From Cricetomys ansorgei (Eukaryota; Chordata; Mammalia; Rodentia; Nesomyidae): a stretch of DNA of 64,000 bases. Of the stretch, positions 22,830 through 33,860 are shown one piece after another; position 1 is the stretch's first letter, and each line of letters begins with the position of its first letter. Under the pieces are notes generated by a model. It worked only from the letters and a program-made list of their open reading frames with translations. It made no database searches and was not told the DNA's origin. A program made the translations under genes and the position numbers. The stretch is taken from contig JAMJFZ010001815.1 of assembly GCA_026225945.1 (NCBI GenBank), positions 2,977,501 through 3,041,500 of the forward strand. Direction: 5' to 3'.

Positions 22830-23912
22830 GTCCTTCATGAATGGAGGAGAGTTTGGTGGGTCTTCCATGAATGGAGAGTTTAGAACAGAACTGAGGGATG
22901 CACTGTCAAAACCTGAGCAGCTTTCATCTAAAGCCACCCACTTCCTGCAGATGTGACAGTCCCATCACCCCACATTCCTGATCACTTGGAGTTTCCTGTC
23001 CTCTAAGTAGTAGCATGGTCTCTCTCCCATTGTCAGCCCAGGACATCTTGTGAGAGCTCATCCTGCATCCATTAGGAGTCTGCACAGGTCTACTCCCAAT
23101 CTAGCCCAGGTCATGCCACCAGTCCAGCCCGCATCATTGCTATGCTGGTTACTTTTGTGATAGCAGGAAGGGTGGAGCCATGGGTGGAGCACCTGGGTGC
23201 TTGATACCACTCTTGCCTCCAGATCATGTGGTGGATTGAACCATAAATCAAGAGATGTTCACAAGTACACCTGGTGTGTACCTGAGGCCCTGGAAGCATG
23301 AACAGAAACCCTGGGAACTTGCTGAAGCTCTGAGGTCCATGTCTCTCCCTGCTGTACTACTTGGGGAGGGCTCAATTACTCCCTGGACTGCCCAGTCTAG
23401 CTCTCTGCTCTCTTGTTAAACTAATACCCAATCTATTTCAATATTATGACATATAATGCACCTTTTTCTCCATAGAATAGATATCTCTCAAAATGCTTAA
23501 TTGAATATATGACTAGGTTTGTCATATTCCAGTTCCTATGACCTCTTTCTTGCTGTTCCTTTCTGGTACATTTGACCACTTTCCTCCACAACTTCTGGTG
23601 CAGTGAATGGCTCTAGGGGCTAGCCTGTGGTTTATAAAACCCATCGATGATCAAGACCATAGGATGAGGCTGTGAGTGCCCTTGACTCTGCAGCTTGATT
23701 TCTCTGGCCTTGTTCCACATCTCTGCGGCACTTAGCATCCCAGTAGTTCTGATGTCATCTCCCTTTGCAAACACTTCCCTGGCTTTTGTCCACCCCCTCA
23801 CCTTGCCATGACTTTCCACAGACCCATGCCATTTTCAAGTACAGTCATCCTTTAGTGTCTGAGTGGGGCCAAAATGCACGGATGGGAGAGTTCCTTAGGT
23901 AAATAGTACTCA
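22830..23912. other. unique sequence, no feature recognised
   Basis: No repeat family or gene recognised. A local near-duplication of 'GGAGAGTTTGGTGGGTC' and 'GGAGAGTTTAGAAC' lies at 22840-22885 (each after 'TTCATGAATGGA' or 'TCCATGAATGGA'). Confidence 0.4.
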
Positions 23913-24060
23913 TGCCGGGCATGGTGGCACACACATCTAGTACCAGCACTTGGGAGGCGTAAGCAAGTGGATCTCTGTGAGTTCAAGGCCAGCCTGATCT
24001 ACAGAGTGAGTTCCAGGACAGCCAAGGCAATGTAGAAAGACTGTCCCAAAAAGTTAACAC
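23913..24060 (+). mobile_element. B1 SINE
   Basis: Starts GCCGGGCATGGTGGCACACA and includes CCAGCACTTGGGAGGC and GATCTCTGTGAGTTCAAGGC. It is one of the least diverged SINEs in the window. Its A-rich tail has become a GATA repeat. Confidence 0.95.
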
Positions 24061-24061
24061 G

Positions 24062-24111
<50 letters not shown>
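24061..24111. repeat. (GATA)12 microsatellite
   Basis: Uninterrupted GATA units, apparently grown from the tail of the preceding B1. Confidence 0.95.
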
Positions 24112-24155
24112 ATCCTTGCACACAGCTTATGTGCATGCTCCAGAAGACTTTAAAC

Positions 24156-24782
24156 CAGCAGTTCTCAACTTGTGAGTCATGAACCCTTTGGGGATCAAAT
24201 GACTCTTTCACAGGGATTGCCTAAGATCATCTGCATATCAGATAGTTATAATTCATAACTAGCGAAATTACAGTTATGAAGTAGCCACAAAAACAATTTC
24301 ATGGTTGGGGCGTAACAGGGCTCCAGAACTTAGTAGGCCCCCAGACCTTAGCACAAATGACTCCATGATGGAAGAGTGCCATTCAGGCTGTAAGATCCAG
24401 CACATAGACCTCACCACCTGCCAAAACTAACACAAAGGCCTAATCCATCAAAGCCCATACAGTTCCGGGAAAGTCTCAAAATGTATTAATCTTGCTTTTC
24501 AACTTCTGTAGTTCCACTTCTGGCTAACTGTTTTTGTTAACTGAACTATGTCAACCCAAAAAACATGTTTTTTGTTCTTAAAAGCTCATCATGAAAAAGG
24601 CTCTGGGCTACACTGGGATCCAGAACAGCCTGTGCAGTCATAAGCCAGCTAATAATGACTTTATATTGCCTTAATCCTATGTCCGAGCAGTCTTCTCTGG
24701 AGAATACCCCACAACAGGGGGTCACCACAACATGAGCAACTATATTAAAGGGTCGCAGCATTAGGAAGGTCGAGAACCACTG
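24156..24782 (-). mobile_element. URR1-like hAT-Charlie transposon, split by an LTR
   Basis: Left terminal repeat CAGCAGTTCTCAACTTG and right terminal repeat TCGAGAACCACTG. The orientation is reversed relative to the copies at 18886 and 33513. Flanking 8-bp duplications are CTTTAAAC (24148-24155) and CTTTGAAC (24783-24790). The element is interrupted at 24311-24716 by a solo LTR; without it the two halves join to a normal-length URR1. Confidence 0.92.
24311..24716 (+). mobile_element. solo ERV LTR nested in URR1
   Basis: A 406-bp insert between the URR1 halves. It begins CGTAACAGGGCTCC (probably TG originally, the first base changed at a CpG-type site) and ends CCCCACAACA, with GGGG on both sides (24307-24310 and 24717-24720). 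TG...CA ends and a 4-bp duplication fit a class I (gammaretrovirus-like) ERV. A degenerate poly(A) signal TAATAATGACT lies near the 3' end. No internal viral genes are present. Confidence 0.75.
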
Positions 24783-24879
24783 CTTTGAACTGACTCTATG
24801 TAATTTGCATATCTAATACAATGTGGACTCCACGTAAACAGTTGCCAGGCTGGGTTGCTTAGGTTAGCACACAGCACGG

Positions 24880-25212
24880 GTTCATCATTCCTTTCCATAT
24901 GGATGTATGTATTCTCACCTAACCGCCTGAAAAATGTCATAATTTCATTTTTCACTGTGGCTGTGAAAATTCCATTGTATATATGCCTCCCATTCTCTTC
25001 ATCCACTCTTCTGTTGATGTGCATCTCGGGTGTTTCCATTTCCTGGCTATTGCCAAGAAGGCAGCAATAAACGTTTGCGGCAGTATCTTCGCGCTACTTG
25101 CCGTATTGGCTGCACAAGTTCACATTCCCACCAGCAGTCAATAAAGAATCCCTCCTTTCCCACACAACCTGGACAGAGTTTGTCATCGTTTGTTTTCTTG
25201 ACAATATAGATT
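24880..25212 (-). mobile_element. LINE-1 fragment, reverse orientation
   Basis: Antisense L1 landmarks: CCATTGTATATATGCCTCCC, 'CATCCACTCTTCTGTTGATG', 'GGCTATTGCCAAGAAGGCAG', AATAAACGTTTGCGG and TTCACATTCCCACCAGCAGT. Dead fragment of the ORF2 3' region. Confidence 0.75.
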
Positions 25213-25669
25213 GTATTGTTTAGTGAATAGTGACAAAGGAAATCTGTGAACATCCAATATAAGATATAGGTTTTCCTTCTTAAGTATTTTAGTCTGAGGC
25301 TGGTTGGCCCACAGACATGAAAGCCACAGACATGAAGGCAGACTGGAAGGGACTCAGAGCCCAAGCTCTCTGGTCTTAGAGAACACGGATTTTACTTGTA
25401 CCTCAAAGAGAAGTCAGTTCAGCTTGAAAGATAGGAACACATTTTTAATGTGCATGGCACGTGTAAATGAGGAAGCTTTAACATTAAATCTAGAAAGATA
25501 AGGTCTAAGTAGAAAAACAGACTAATGTCTAGTGATTTCAGCAGAGGGAGGTCATGATGGGCAGTAGATACACAGGCAGTGGACATGCTGAGACTCTCCT
25601 TGGGAGGGTGAGGAAGGAGTTCCTGCTGGTAGTGCTGGATGACCTTGTAAAAGTTTGAATTAAGGCAAC

Positions 25670-26265
25670 ACACACACACATACACACACTAACCACACAC
25701 ATACACACACACATGCCAACTACACATACACACACACACACACACACATACACCAACCACACACACACACACATACAGACATACATACACACATACCAAC
25801 CACACAGGCACATGCACATACACACACATACACACACATATACACATACACACACATACACATACACACACATACACAGACACACACATACACAGACACA
25901 CACATACACACACATACACACACACACCAACCACACATACACACACACATACAAGTACACATACACATACACACACATATACACATACACACACATATAC
26001 ACATACATACACATATACACATACACACACATACACAGACACACACATACACAGACACACACATACACATATATAGACACACACCAACCACACATACACA
26101 CACACATACAAGTACACATACACATACACACACATATACACATACACACACATATACACATACATACACATATACACATACACACACATACACATACATA
26201 CACATACACACATACACATATACATACACACACACACAAAAGTACACACACACACACACCAACCA
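25670..26265. repeat. CA-rich compound satellite with higher-order units
   Basis: Nearly 600 bp of CACACA mixed with CATACA, CACAGACA and CATATACA variants, punctuated by the anchor CCAACCAC at about 25752, 25797, 25927, 26084 and 26261. The block from 25926 to 26082 is repeated almost exactly from 26083 onward (period 157 bp), and 25797-25925 is a shorter related unit. Long frames on both strands (up to about 245 codons of Cys/Val/Tyr or Thr/His) come from this repeat and are not genes. Confidence 0.95.
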
Positions 26266-26269
26266 CACT

Positions 26270-27539
26270 TGGGGCCCTGCCACATAAAAATGAGAAGACA
26301 TCTGATTTCTCACTTGCTTGTCAGCATCACCCAGTGGCTGAGACACCAGAACTAAGATACGCAGTCGGTGACGTGACCGTGGCAGGGCAGAGTGAGCGTG
26401 GGGTGAGGTCAGGAGTAGACTGAGGGCAGAGGGCAGAGCTGTCCTTGGACAGAGCACAGATGACTATATGCATGGCTAAGGGTGCTTCGGGGGCCCCCTG
26501 AGCCAGACTTAGCCAGTCCCTCCCACCTGCCTGAGGGCAGTGGCGGTGGCAGCAGCAGCAGCGGATGATCACCCTACACCCATGGGATAGAACAGTTCAG
26601 CAGCCTGCTTGCTCCTGTATAGCCTGAGAAACCAGACCTTAATGGTGTATCTTTAAATAGACTGGTTAATTAATGTTCTCGAAATGGGTTAGAGACTTGT
26701 GAAAATGAAGTGATGTTCCCTGGATCCCTGCATCTCTAGAGTGTGACACATTTGCTGCAGGAAACGTCCATATTCTAACGTCCCTCCTAAACGAGCCACG
26801 TGGCTGGGGTTTCTTGTGCCTTAAATTACGGGCGTGTTCATTTGAGACCATTTAATGTAATAAAAGCTCTTTTTATTTTATACAGTTCAACTCTCTGCTG
26901 ATAGATGAATAGTTCAATAAAAGTTGGCCTATGTAGCACTAAAAATTATTTAATCCAGCATTGCAGAAAGAAGCACTGACACAGGATGCAGCATGGAGGA
27001 GGAGAGCCGACCACAGTGAGGAAAATGCTGTTCTGGGAAGAGTCAAATTCACCAACAGAAAGTAAAATTGTGGCCGGAGAAGTTAGTGTTTAATGAGGAC
27101 AGAGGTACGGTGTGGGAAGGTGAACTGTTTGAGAAACGGATGGTGTAGAATCTTGCATGACATTGTGAACATATCTCCTGACACTGAACTGTATCTTTGA
27201 AAGGGTTAAAGTACTCAATTTTTACCACAATATAAAACTCTACCTTGTGGTTTCCTCCTGAAGTCTGGGCGTTTACGACATTTGAGAGCAGCTTTCGCAG
27301 GTATCTTCTGAGTCATAAGGCTTGCGCTGGTGACTCATAACACAATCTTGCCTTGCAATCTCTTGGGTCTTTTGAAAGAAGGTAGTATTTCCCTTGAGTC
27401 TGAGGAAGACCTTCTTGGGTTAGTGAGCACAGAGCTGAGTGAGGGAAACCTCCAACTCCCAGGGAAGTTGGAGCAGGGCACTTCTGCTGCTGATGTGGGA
27501 TATCATAGAGTGAGGGTCCTATAAACTAGAGGAGTTGAT
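26270..27539. other. unique sequence with CpG-retaining parts
   Basis: No gene or repeat family recognised. It contains a TGACGTGA (CRE-like) motif near 26370, a short (CAG)4 run in GGTGGCAGCAGCAGCAGCGG at 26543-26562, and a stretch at 26680-26890 that keeps several CpGs and ends TAATAAAAGCTC at 26858-26869. Confidence 0.4.
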
Positions 27540-27830
27540 TCGGCTTGTGATTTTGGAGGCTGGGAAATACAAGGTCATGGGTTCACAGTGCTGGCGGCCC
27601 TTCTTGCCCCATCACAATGTATAAGAAGGCACCGTGTGGGAAGGAGACATCTCAGAGATCAAAGGGCTAAGCTGGCTTTTGCAATGAACCCACACTCATC
27701 ATGAGGCCACTAATCCACTCATGACGAAAGGCGGCCCGTGACCTGATCACTTCCTACAAACCCACTTCTTAATGGTGTCATCCTGAAGATTAAGGTTGGG
27801 CAAGGCACTCAGCCTAGGTAACTGTAGCAG
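27540..27830 (-). mobile_element. MLT1/MST-like MaLR LTR
   Basis: Reverse-orientation MaLR phrases: TTTTGGAGGCTGGGAAATAC, 'GGCCCTTCTTGCCCCATCAC', 'GAACCCACACTCATCATGAG', 'ACTAATCCACTCATGA' and GTGACCTGATCACTTCC. Old and diverged. Confidence 0.55.
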
Positions 27831-28120
27831 CATTCAAACCCAGGTCAAAAGTGAGGTCAGCACTTGGGGACCAACAGGAACTGTACAGGGATCACTACCC
27901 CTTCAGGACTTAGGGACAAGGAGTTGGTTACTTTAAGCATTTAACTTCAACCTGAAGTATTTCTGCAGAAGGTCCAGGCTCCTGAGGACCTGCCATCATT
28001 TTTCTCCTGCTTTCTAATCTCCATTGGGTTCTTCCACTGGCTAAACTCAACCCAATGCCAGACAGCAAAGGAACTCTCTGATGCCAATTCAGCGGGTTAG
28101 ATTTTTTTCAATGATCTTGC

Positions 28121-28174
28121 TCCTCCTCCTCCTCCTCCTCCTCCTCCTCCTCCTCCTCCTCCTCCTCCTCCTCC
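28121..28174. repeat. (CTC)18 microsatellite
   Basis: Uninterrupted CTC/CCT trinucleotide run, pure pyrimidine on the plus strand. Confidence 0.95.
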
Positions 28175-28186
28175 CCCTCTCACTCT

Positions 28187-28262
28187 CTCTGCAGTGCTAT
28201 AGATTGAACCTAGGGCCTTGTGTATACTAGGCAGACACTCTACCACTAGATATCCCCATTCC
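28187..28262 (-). mobile_element. ID-like tRNA-derived SINE
   Basis: GATTGAACCTAGGGCCTTGT, then ACTAGGCAGACACTCTACCA is the reverse complement of an ID body (B box left, A box right). The adjacent CTC tract lies upstream on the plus strand, that is, beyond the SINE's 3' end. Confidence 0.75.
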
Positions 28263-28839
28263 AACTCCTAGGAATGGTTCCTGGGAGACTCTGGCTAGCA
28301 AAGCATTCAATTTACTCTCAACTCTCCCTTAGTTCCTTGTTGGGCTATAACTTGTCACCATTTGATTTCTCATCATTTGACTAAAAAATTGTTGATTGCA
28401 TATATGCCTGGTATTGTTAATAGGGCCAAGGACCTCTAGCTGGGAAAGTCGGAAGCCCTGGGGAGACCCTGCTAGCATTACTCTGCTAAATAGACACAGT
28501 AATAAACCGTCCCCTATGTACTCAATACTCACAAATTAATGTCGCTTTCAAACTCCATCAGAGAAGCTTCTTTTTAAAGATGTACTAACACAGATATCTA
28601 CAACCTTTCAATGTGCAAAGAGTAGAGACTGGAGTCTTCATCCCAAAAGAGGACATAAATCACATCCTCTCTTCATGGGGATTGGGGATTTTCATGAAGC
28701 AAGGAATGGAACGATTGTAAGAGGGGGAGGTAGTGGAGGACTGCTACAACACAGTGTTTTTCAGACAGTGTAGATGTAGATGTTGATTCACCCAGATGTG
28801 GACGTTGATTCGGGGCAAAGGACAGTTCATTCTTTTGTC

Positions 28840-29660
28840 TAATGAAACCACTGGTTCTAACCCAGAACCCTGAAGCCCTAGGTCTCTAAAGCACTTTGTC
28901 CTCTTTACAATCTACACTTAAGCCTTGAACTGCAAGGCTTCAGCCTTCTTACAATCTAGAACATTTAACCTGCTAGCCCAGACCTAGAAGGCCTCGCCTT
29001 CCAAGATCTACTGCTGACTGAGCCACTCTGACTAGCTCCTTCTGAGCTCTAACTCTTCTGGTTCAACCCACTCTGTGTTCTGGGCTTCTTCTGCCTAACT
29101 CTGCTGTGTCTCTGTGTTTCTTAGTGAGCTTTCATTGCTCTATCCTGCCTTTGTAACTGACTGCTTCAACTCACTCCAGCCTCAGCTTCTGTAACTCCTC
29201 TGTAACTGACTCTTCAACTTATTCTGTGGCTGTGCTTCAAGTGACTCTTCTTACTGACTGCTTCAACTGACACTTTAAGCTGCTTCTCAACTGACTCTAA
29301 ATTCACGTCTATCACTAACTCTAACTCCTGTATAAGTCTCCTTAATGAACTGAGAGTCCATCTTTTCTCATGAGAGTTGGGCATTTCCTTACTCTGCTAA
29401 CTCTTCCTCTGATTGGTCACTTTGTCTGCCATTCACTTTGACTCATCTCAGATGTCACTTCCTGTGCGACTCTTCTGAGCTTTGCTTTCTGTGTCTGCTT
29501 CCATTGTCTTTTTCTAGGGATTAAAGGTACGGACCACCATTGCCTTCTGTATACTGAGATTAAAGGTGTTTGCTACCACTGTTTTCTGAATACTGGACTA
29601 AAGATGTGTCTACATTCTATCCAGACCACACAGGCCTCTGAATGTAGCCCCTGGAATGTA
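28840..29660 (+). repeat. pyrimidine-rich dispersed rodent repeat
   Basis: A roughly 800-bp unit with many degenerate sub-repeats built on AACTGACT / CTTCAACTGAC (for example at 29150-29290) followed by TGATTGGTCACTTTGTCTGC, 'CTCATCTCAGATGTCACTTC', and B1-like GGGATTAAAGGT phrases at 29519-29610. An inverted copy of its right half lies at 42255-42660. I am not sure of the library name (a rodent satellite-like or RMER-type repeat). No coding capacity. Confidence 0.7.
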
Positions 29661-29859
29661 ACCCTAGCTTTCACACAAGGCTGAACCCAGGAGATCTGAA
29701 CTGCAGAAGTCTAGAACAATTGAGCATTTGTTTGCTTGCTGAAATACTGTAGGGGTAGAAATGGAGAAACCCCTTTCCTGCCACCATATGAGTCACACTT
29801 CATAACAAGAGACTATTTAACAAGTACAGGGTTTAGATGTTTAGCTTCCTTTTATCTTG

Positions 29860-29963
29860 TGTTTTGTCTTAGACAGGATCTCACTATAGAGCTAAGGCTG
29901 ACCACAAACTCTTGGCCCAACTTCTTGAGTTGTAGGGCTACAGGTATATGCCACAACACCCAA
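29860..29963 (-). mobile_element. B1 SINE (old)
   Basis: The plus strand reads TTTTGTCTTAGACAGGATCT, then GAGCTAAGGCTGACCACAAA and GTTGTAGGGCTACAGGTATA, the reverse complement of a B1/proto-B1 body. Well diverged. Confidence 0.75.
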
Positions 29964-30309
29964 CACTGTATTGGGACTCTGTTGGGAGATGATGGAGCCT
30001 TTAGTTAGGAGAGGAAACCTTTTGGAAGAAGTTAGATCAATGAAGTCCTCATCTTGAGTGGCATAGTAATTAGTCCCTGTACCCATCTTCTCTCTTTTTG
30101 CCTCCCAGGAAGGGGACATCTTAGCTCTGTAACAAGCTTTCCTTGTGGTGTTCTGCCTTGTCCAAAATGATGGAGCCAAGTGACCTTGAACTTCAAACCT
30201 CTGACAGCAGAAGCCAAAATGAACCTTTCTTTCTTTTAGTGGTTTATCTCATGTGTTTGTCACCAAGAAAGAAATCCAATAAAAATAACAAATTTATTTG
30301 ATCGTAGTT

Positions 30310-30697
30310 TCATATGGCATGTAGCCTAGAGATTAGAGAACTGAAGACCAGGGTGAGTAATCCCTGTTCATGTTTAGGTTGGCAAAGTGTGAACTGCTGT
30401 GTAAACTGTGATTGTACAAAAGGGTCTAAGCTAATGGAATAGACCTGGGGCAGGGGGCCAGCAGGGCCTGTGTGTTCACATTCTTCTTGGTGTCTCTGTG
30501 CAGTATTCCTTTCTCCTAGATGTGGGGCAGAAACCTTTCTAGAATTGGGGGAAGAGTGTTTGTGATCTACTATTATGCTGTAGATCAGAGAATTTCTTTA
30601 TGGCCAGCTCTTATGTAGACAAGTAGCTGTGGAGAAAGGAGATTCTGGATTCCATGATCCGTGTTGGGGAAGAGTCTCTTTGGCTTGCCTTGGGGTA
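30310..30697 (+). repeat. four-copy LTR-like family R, copy 1
   Basis: Shares ordered blocks with copies at 31895, 35380 and 45153: AATCCCTGTTCATGTTTAGG, 'GCAGTATTCCTTTCTCC' and GAGAATTTCTTTATGGCC. Copy 4 has 'GCAGCATTCCTTCCTCC' and GAGAATTTCTCTGTAGC at the same spacing. Probably part of a rodent ERV LTR or internal region, but ends and family were not determined. Confidence 0.5.
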
Positions 30698-31052
30698 GTG
30701 TCTTAGTCACTGTTCTATTGCTATGAAGAGTCACAGTGACCAAGGGAAATCATATCAAAGAAAGTATTTAACTGTGGGCTTGCTTACAGTTTCAGATGTC
30801 AGTCCATTATCATGGTGGCATGCAGGCAGGCATGGTGCTGGAGAACTAGCTGAGAGGTCTACATTCTGATCCATAGGTTAAGAGAGAGACACTAGGCCTG
30901 GCTTGGGCTTTTGAACCTTAATGCCCACCCCCAGTGACACACTGCCTCCAACAAGGCTACACCTCCTAATCCTTTCAAATAATGCCACTCCCTGGTGACT
31001 AAGCATTCAAAATAATGAGCCTATGGGGAACATTCTCATTCAGACCACCACA
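30698..31052 (+). mobile_element. rodent interspersed repeat
   Basis: Begins GTGTCTTAGTCACTGTTCTA, contains 'GCTTGCTTACAGTTTCAGA', 'TGGTGCTGGAGAACTAGCTG', 'CCCCCAGTGACACACTGCC' and ends ATGAGCCTATGGGGAACATT plus CAGACCACCACA. This is a very common, near full-length rodent repeat. Its library name was not recalled with certainty. The tail of another copy is at 36420-36500. Confidence 0.75.
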
Positions 31053-31894
31053 GGAAGAATGAAAGGTGGCAGACTAGAGGGCAGGAGAAGATAAAGATAA
31101 AAGCTGAAACATCAAAGTCCTTCACAGTGGGATGCCCCCTCTCTGCCCCCAAGAACGGAATGATTTAGCATGCCAGCAACTACAGTCTGAGTTTGTTGCT
31201 TGAGAAACTTAATTTGGTTCTCCACATCCAAACAAGTTCTGGACAAGCCACACTTACAAGGAAGAGGTGCCTGGATTCTGTCACATCAGCGAAAGCTTGG
31301 TGCTGTTTTTCAAGTTGAGACTTTCCAGAGCTGCATGGATGTGTTTACACTGCAGACATTTCTGCAGCCGCCTTCCTGGTCACTGTTCTGGGAAGTGCAG
31401 AAGGGCTGTTTACACTGAGCTTTCGGTAAGAGCAGAACAGTGGAGAGGTAGTCCCAGCAGCCACTTGGAACAAAGCTGACTTGTCCTCCCAGTTTCTACA
31501 GAGAGACATCTGATGGGTGAAACATTTCCTAAGGCACTCATGATCTGCACCTCGACCCACCTGGGTCCTGCATCTGAGGACTTCCTAGCCCGGAACCAGC
31601 TTTCTTTACCTTTGCTCCTCTCTGCTTACAAAGCCTGGTACATTCCTGGGCCTCTCCTTCCTAGCAAAGTCGCCTTCAGGCTTCCTGACTCAGCACCTTG
31701 TTCCCTTCCTTCCCTTCAGCTTGTCCTCAGGCTCCTTGGCCTGCCTCTCTTCCTCCATCACAAAACTTATTAATTCAACTCCCATGGACCATCTGGCTAG
31801 GTAGAAGAGAAAGACTGATGATGTCTTTTTCCTCATCCATCACCGGGGTCAGAGCTGGCTCTTCTGTAACAAAGGACAGGTTAACCAAGAGAAG
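31053..31894. other. unique sequence, no feature recognised
   Basis: No gene or repeat family recognised. Several overlapping frames of 70-100 codons lie on both strands. Confidence 0.35.
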
Positions 31895-32430
31895 AATGGT
31901 AGATTCATATTCTAACATGGTATTGACCCTTCAAAAAACCAAGACCCAAAGACAAGGGGGAAAGTGGGGGGACCCCTGTTTACATTTAAGTTCGTGAAGC
32001 AGAGACCACTGTTGTAGAAAATGTGATTGGATGGGAAGCTGAGCTAGGGGATGGAGAGGAAACCCAGCCAGACATGTCTGCTCGGACCGGAAATGTTCCT
32101 GACAGCTATGTGCAGCCTGCCTTCCTCCAGCCTGCAGACATGGGGCCTTTAAGGGAAGAAAGAAGGAAGAGATTGGCCTGCCTATGCTTCATGGCTTGCT
32201 TGGGGAAGAGGAGGTCTGATTCTTATGATCTGCATTAAGGAAGAGAAATTTTGGTTTCTGTAATTTACTTTGAGAAGAATGTGAGGGAGGAGATAGGAAG
32301 CCAAGAGAAGGGCAGAAAGACTTGGATTCTAAGGACTTCAGATCTCCTTTTGTTCAAAGCACTCAGCACAGCCAAAGCCAAAATGTAGCCTATGGTATTC
32401 TGAGCCCCAGCAAAAGACATTTCACTGGGC
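31895..32430 (+). repeat. LTR-like family R, copy 2
   Basis: Shares with copy 4 the ordered blocks GGCTTGCTTGGGGAAGAGGA, 'GATTCTTATGATCTGC', 'GGTTTCTGTAATTTACTTTG' and AGAATGTGAGGGAGGAG. Copy 4 reads GACTTGGAGAAGAGTG, GATTTCTGTGATCCGC and GTTCCTGTGGCTTAC in the same order. Confidence 0.55.
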
Positions 32431-33512
32431 TAGGGGCCAGGAGCATTGTAAACATCACACCTAGCCCTCAGGGGTGGTGAGGAGGAAGGGAAATACCATT
32501 TACAGGAAAGCTCAGAAAGAAAAGGAAGGGGAGAAATGTGAGCCTACTGTCCCTCAGAACTGACAAAAAGCACAGACTCCTGATGGGCAGTGCCCAGGGA
32601 CCACAGCTGCTAGCTGGGCTCTGACACAACACCAGGGTCACAGAAGGAACACAACTACTATCTGCCCAGGGCAGAGCAAGAAGCAATAGTCAGTGACTCT
32701 CAAAGACAGCCAAGGCAGTCAATGATCAGTGCTTCCTATGGTGAGATGGAGAGACAGAGCTGCTCAGGGTCAAAGTGAGGGCCTCCTGATGCCTGCAATA
32801 ATGGTGCTTCCAGCTCCTGGATGGGAAGGACATCTACCTGCTTTAGTGCTGAAGCTGCAAGATCCAGCTCAGAACGCAGCCCATGCAAGAAACACCAGAG
32901 ACAGTTCCTGAGCAAAACAACCGACCAAAGTCGATAGACTGATTTCATGATCTCACTGGCAAAATGCCCAAGTGTACAGACATAGGGGGCTGGGCTTCTC
33001 CAGGAGACCCTGCCATGGAGGGCTGTTCCTATCTGGGTTGGTAGCCAGGGATATACTGTCCATCCTAAGTCTATTATCTCTCTATGCTTGTTCATACACA
33101 GATGAGGCTAAAAATCAAGATGGTGTTGGTCACATTACCGTGATATAGGACTGCGGTGAAGCCAAGCTGATCGTGTCCCTAAGGAGACATCATGCTTGAG
33201 AGATAAAAGCCAAACTCCCCAAATAGCCAGCTTCAACAGGCACAGTCATGCCTCTCCCTCTGCCTTCATTGTCACACCAAAAGGGCAACCTGCACTGACC
33301 TAATGTAAACAAATCAACTATTTTTCTACTGTTCTGTTTCTGTGTCTCTACTAGGACAGAAACTTCCAAATGATCCATCTATTTGATATTCTTTTCTGCT
33401 TCTGTTGCTTCATCCCTTCTCTGTCCATTAAAACAACTTTTTCTGCTCACCTCATAGGACCTGTATTCTACTATTCTGTGGAATAAAGTATAGTACAATG
33501 CAAACCATAAAC
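32431..33512. other. unique sequence, no feature recognised
   Basis: No gene or repeat family recognised. The largest frame is 119 codons on the minus strand (32736-33095), with no recognised similarity. Confidence 0.4.
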
Positions 33513-33705
33513 CAGTGGTCCTCAACCTTCCTCATGTTGTGACCCCCAACCATAAAATTATTTTTGTTACTACTTCATAATTGTAATTTTGCTACTGTTA
33601 TGAATCATAATGTAAAAATCTGATATGGAGGTAGTCTTAGGCGACCCCTGTGAAGGGGTCATTCAACCCCGAAAGGGGTTGTGACCCACAGGTTGAGAAC
33701 TGCTG
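33513..33705 (+). mobile_element. URR1-like hAT-Charlie transposon
   Basis: Terminal repeats CAGTGGTCCTCAACCTTCC (left) and GGTTGAGAACTGCTG (right). The core holds 'CCATAAAATTATTTTTGTTA'. An 8-bp duplication, CCATAAAC (33505-33512) and CCATAAAT (33706-33713), fixes both ends. Slightly shorter than the copy at 18886. Confidence 0.92.
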
Positions 33706-33741
33706 CCATAAATAAAGCAGTTGAAATAGATCTTTACTCCG

Positions 33742-33805
33742 TTGGGCACAGTGGCTCAGGCTTGTAAAGCTTGGGAGACATCTGTGCTACATAGATGATA
33801 GATCT
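33742..33805 (+). mobile_element. 7SL-derived SINE (B1-like) fragment
   Basis: TGGGCACAGTGGCTCAGGCT and 'GGGAGACATCTGTGCTACAT' followed by TCTTTTCTCAAAA resemble the two ends of a short, internally deleted B1-like element. Confidence 0.4.
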
Positions 33806-33860
33806 TTTCTCAAAATGATGATGATGGCAGTGATTATCTGTGAACAACACTGTAGTGATC

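Noticed and set aside
24061..24111. CRISPR-like or regulatory tandem array
   Set aside because: It is a plain GATA microsatellite at the tail of a B1 SINE.
25538..26457. Cys/Val/Tyr-rich and Thr/His-rich open frames of 200-245 codons
   Set aside because: They are readings of the CA-rich tandem repeat, open on both strands, with no start context or domain.
27788..27846. MIR fragment (GGCAAGGCACTCAGCCTAGG ... AAACCCAGGTC)
   Set aside because: Short match overlapping the end of the MLT1-like LTR. Could be chance or a neighbouring remnant.
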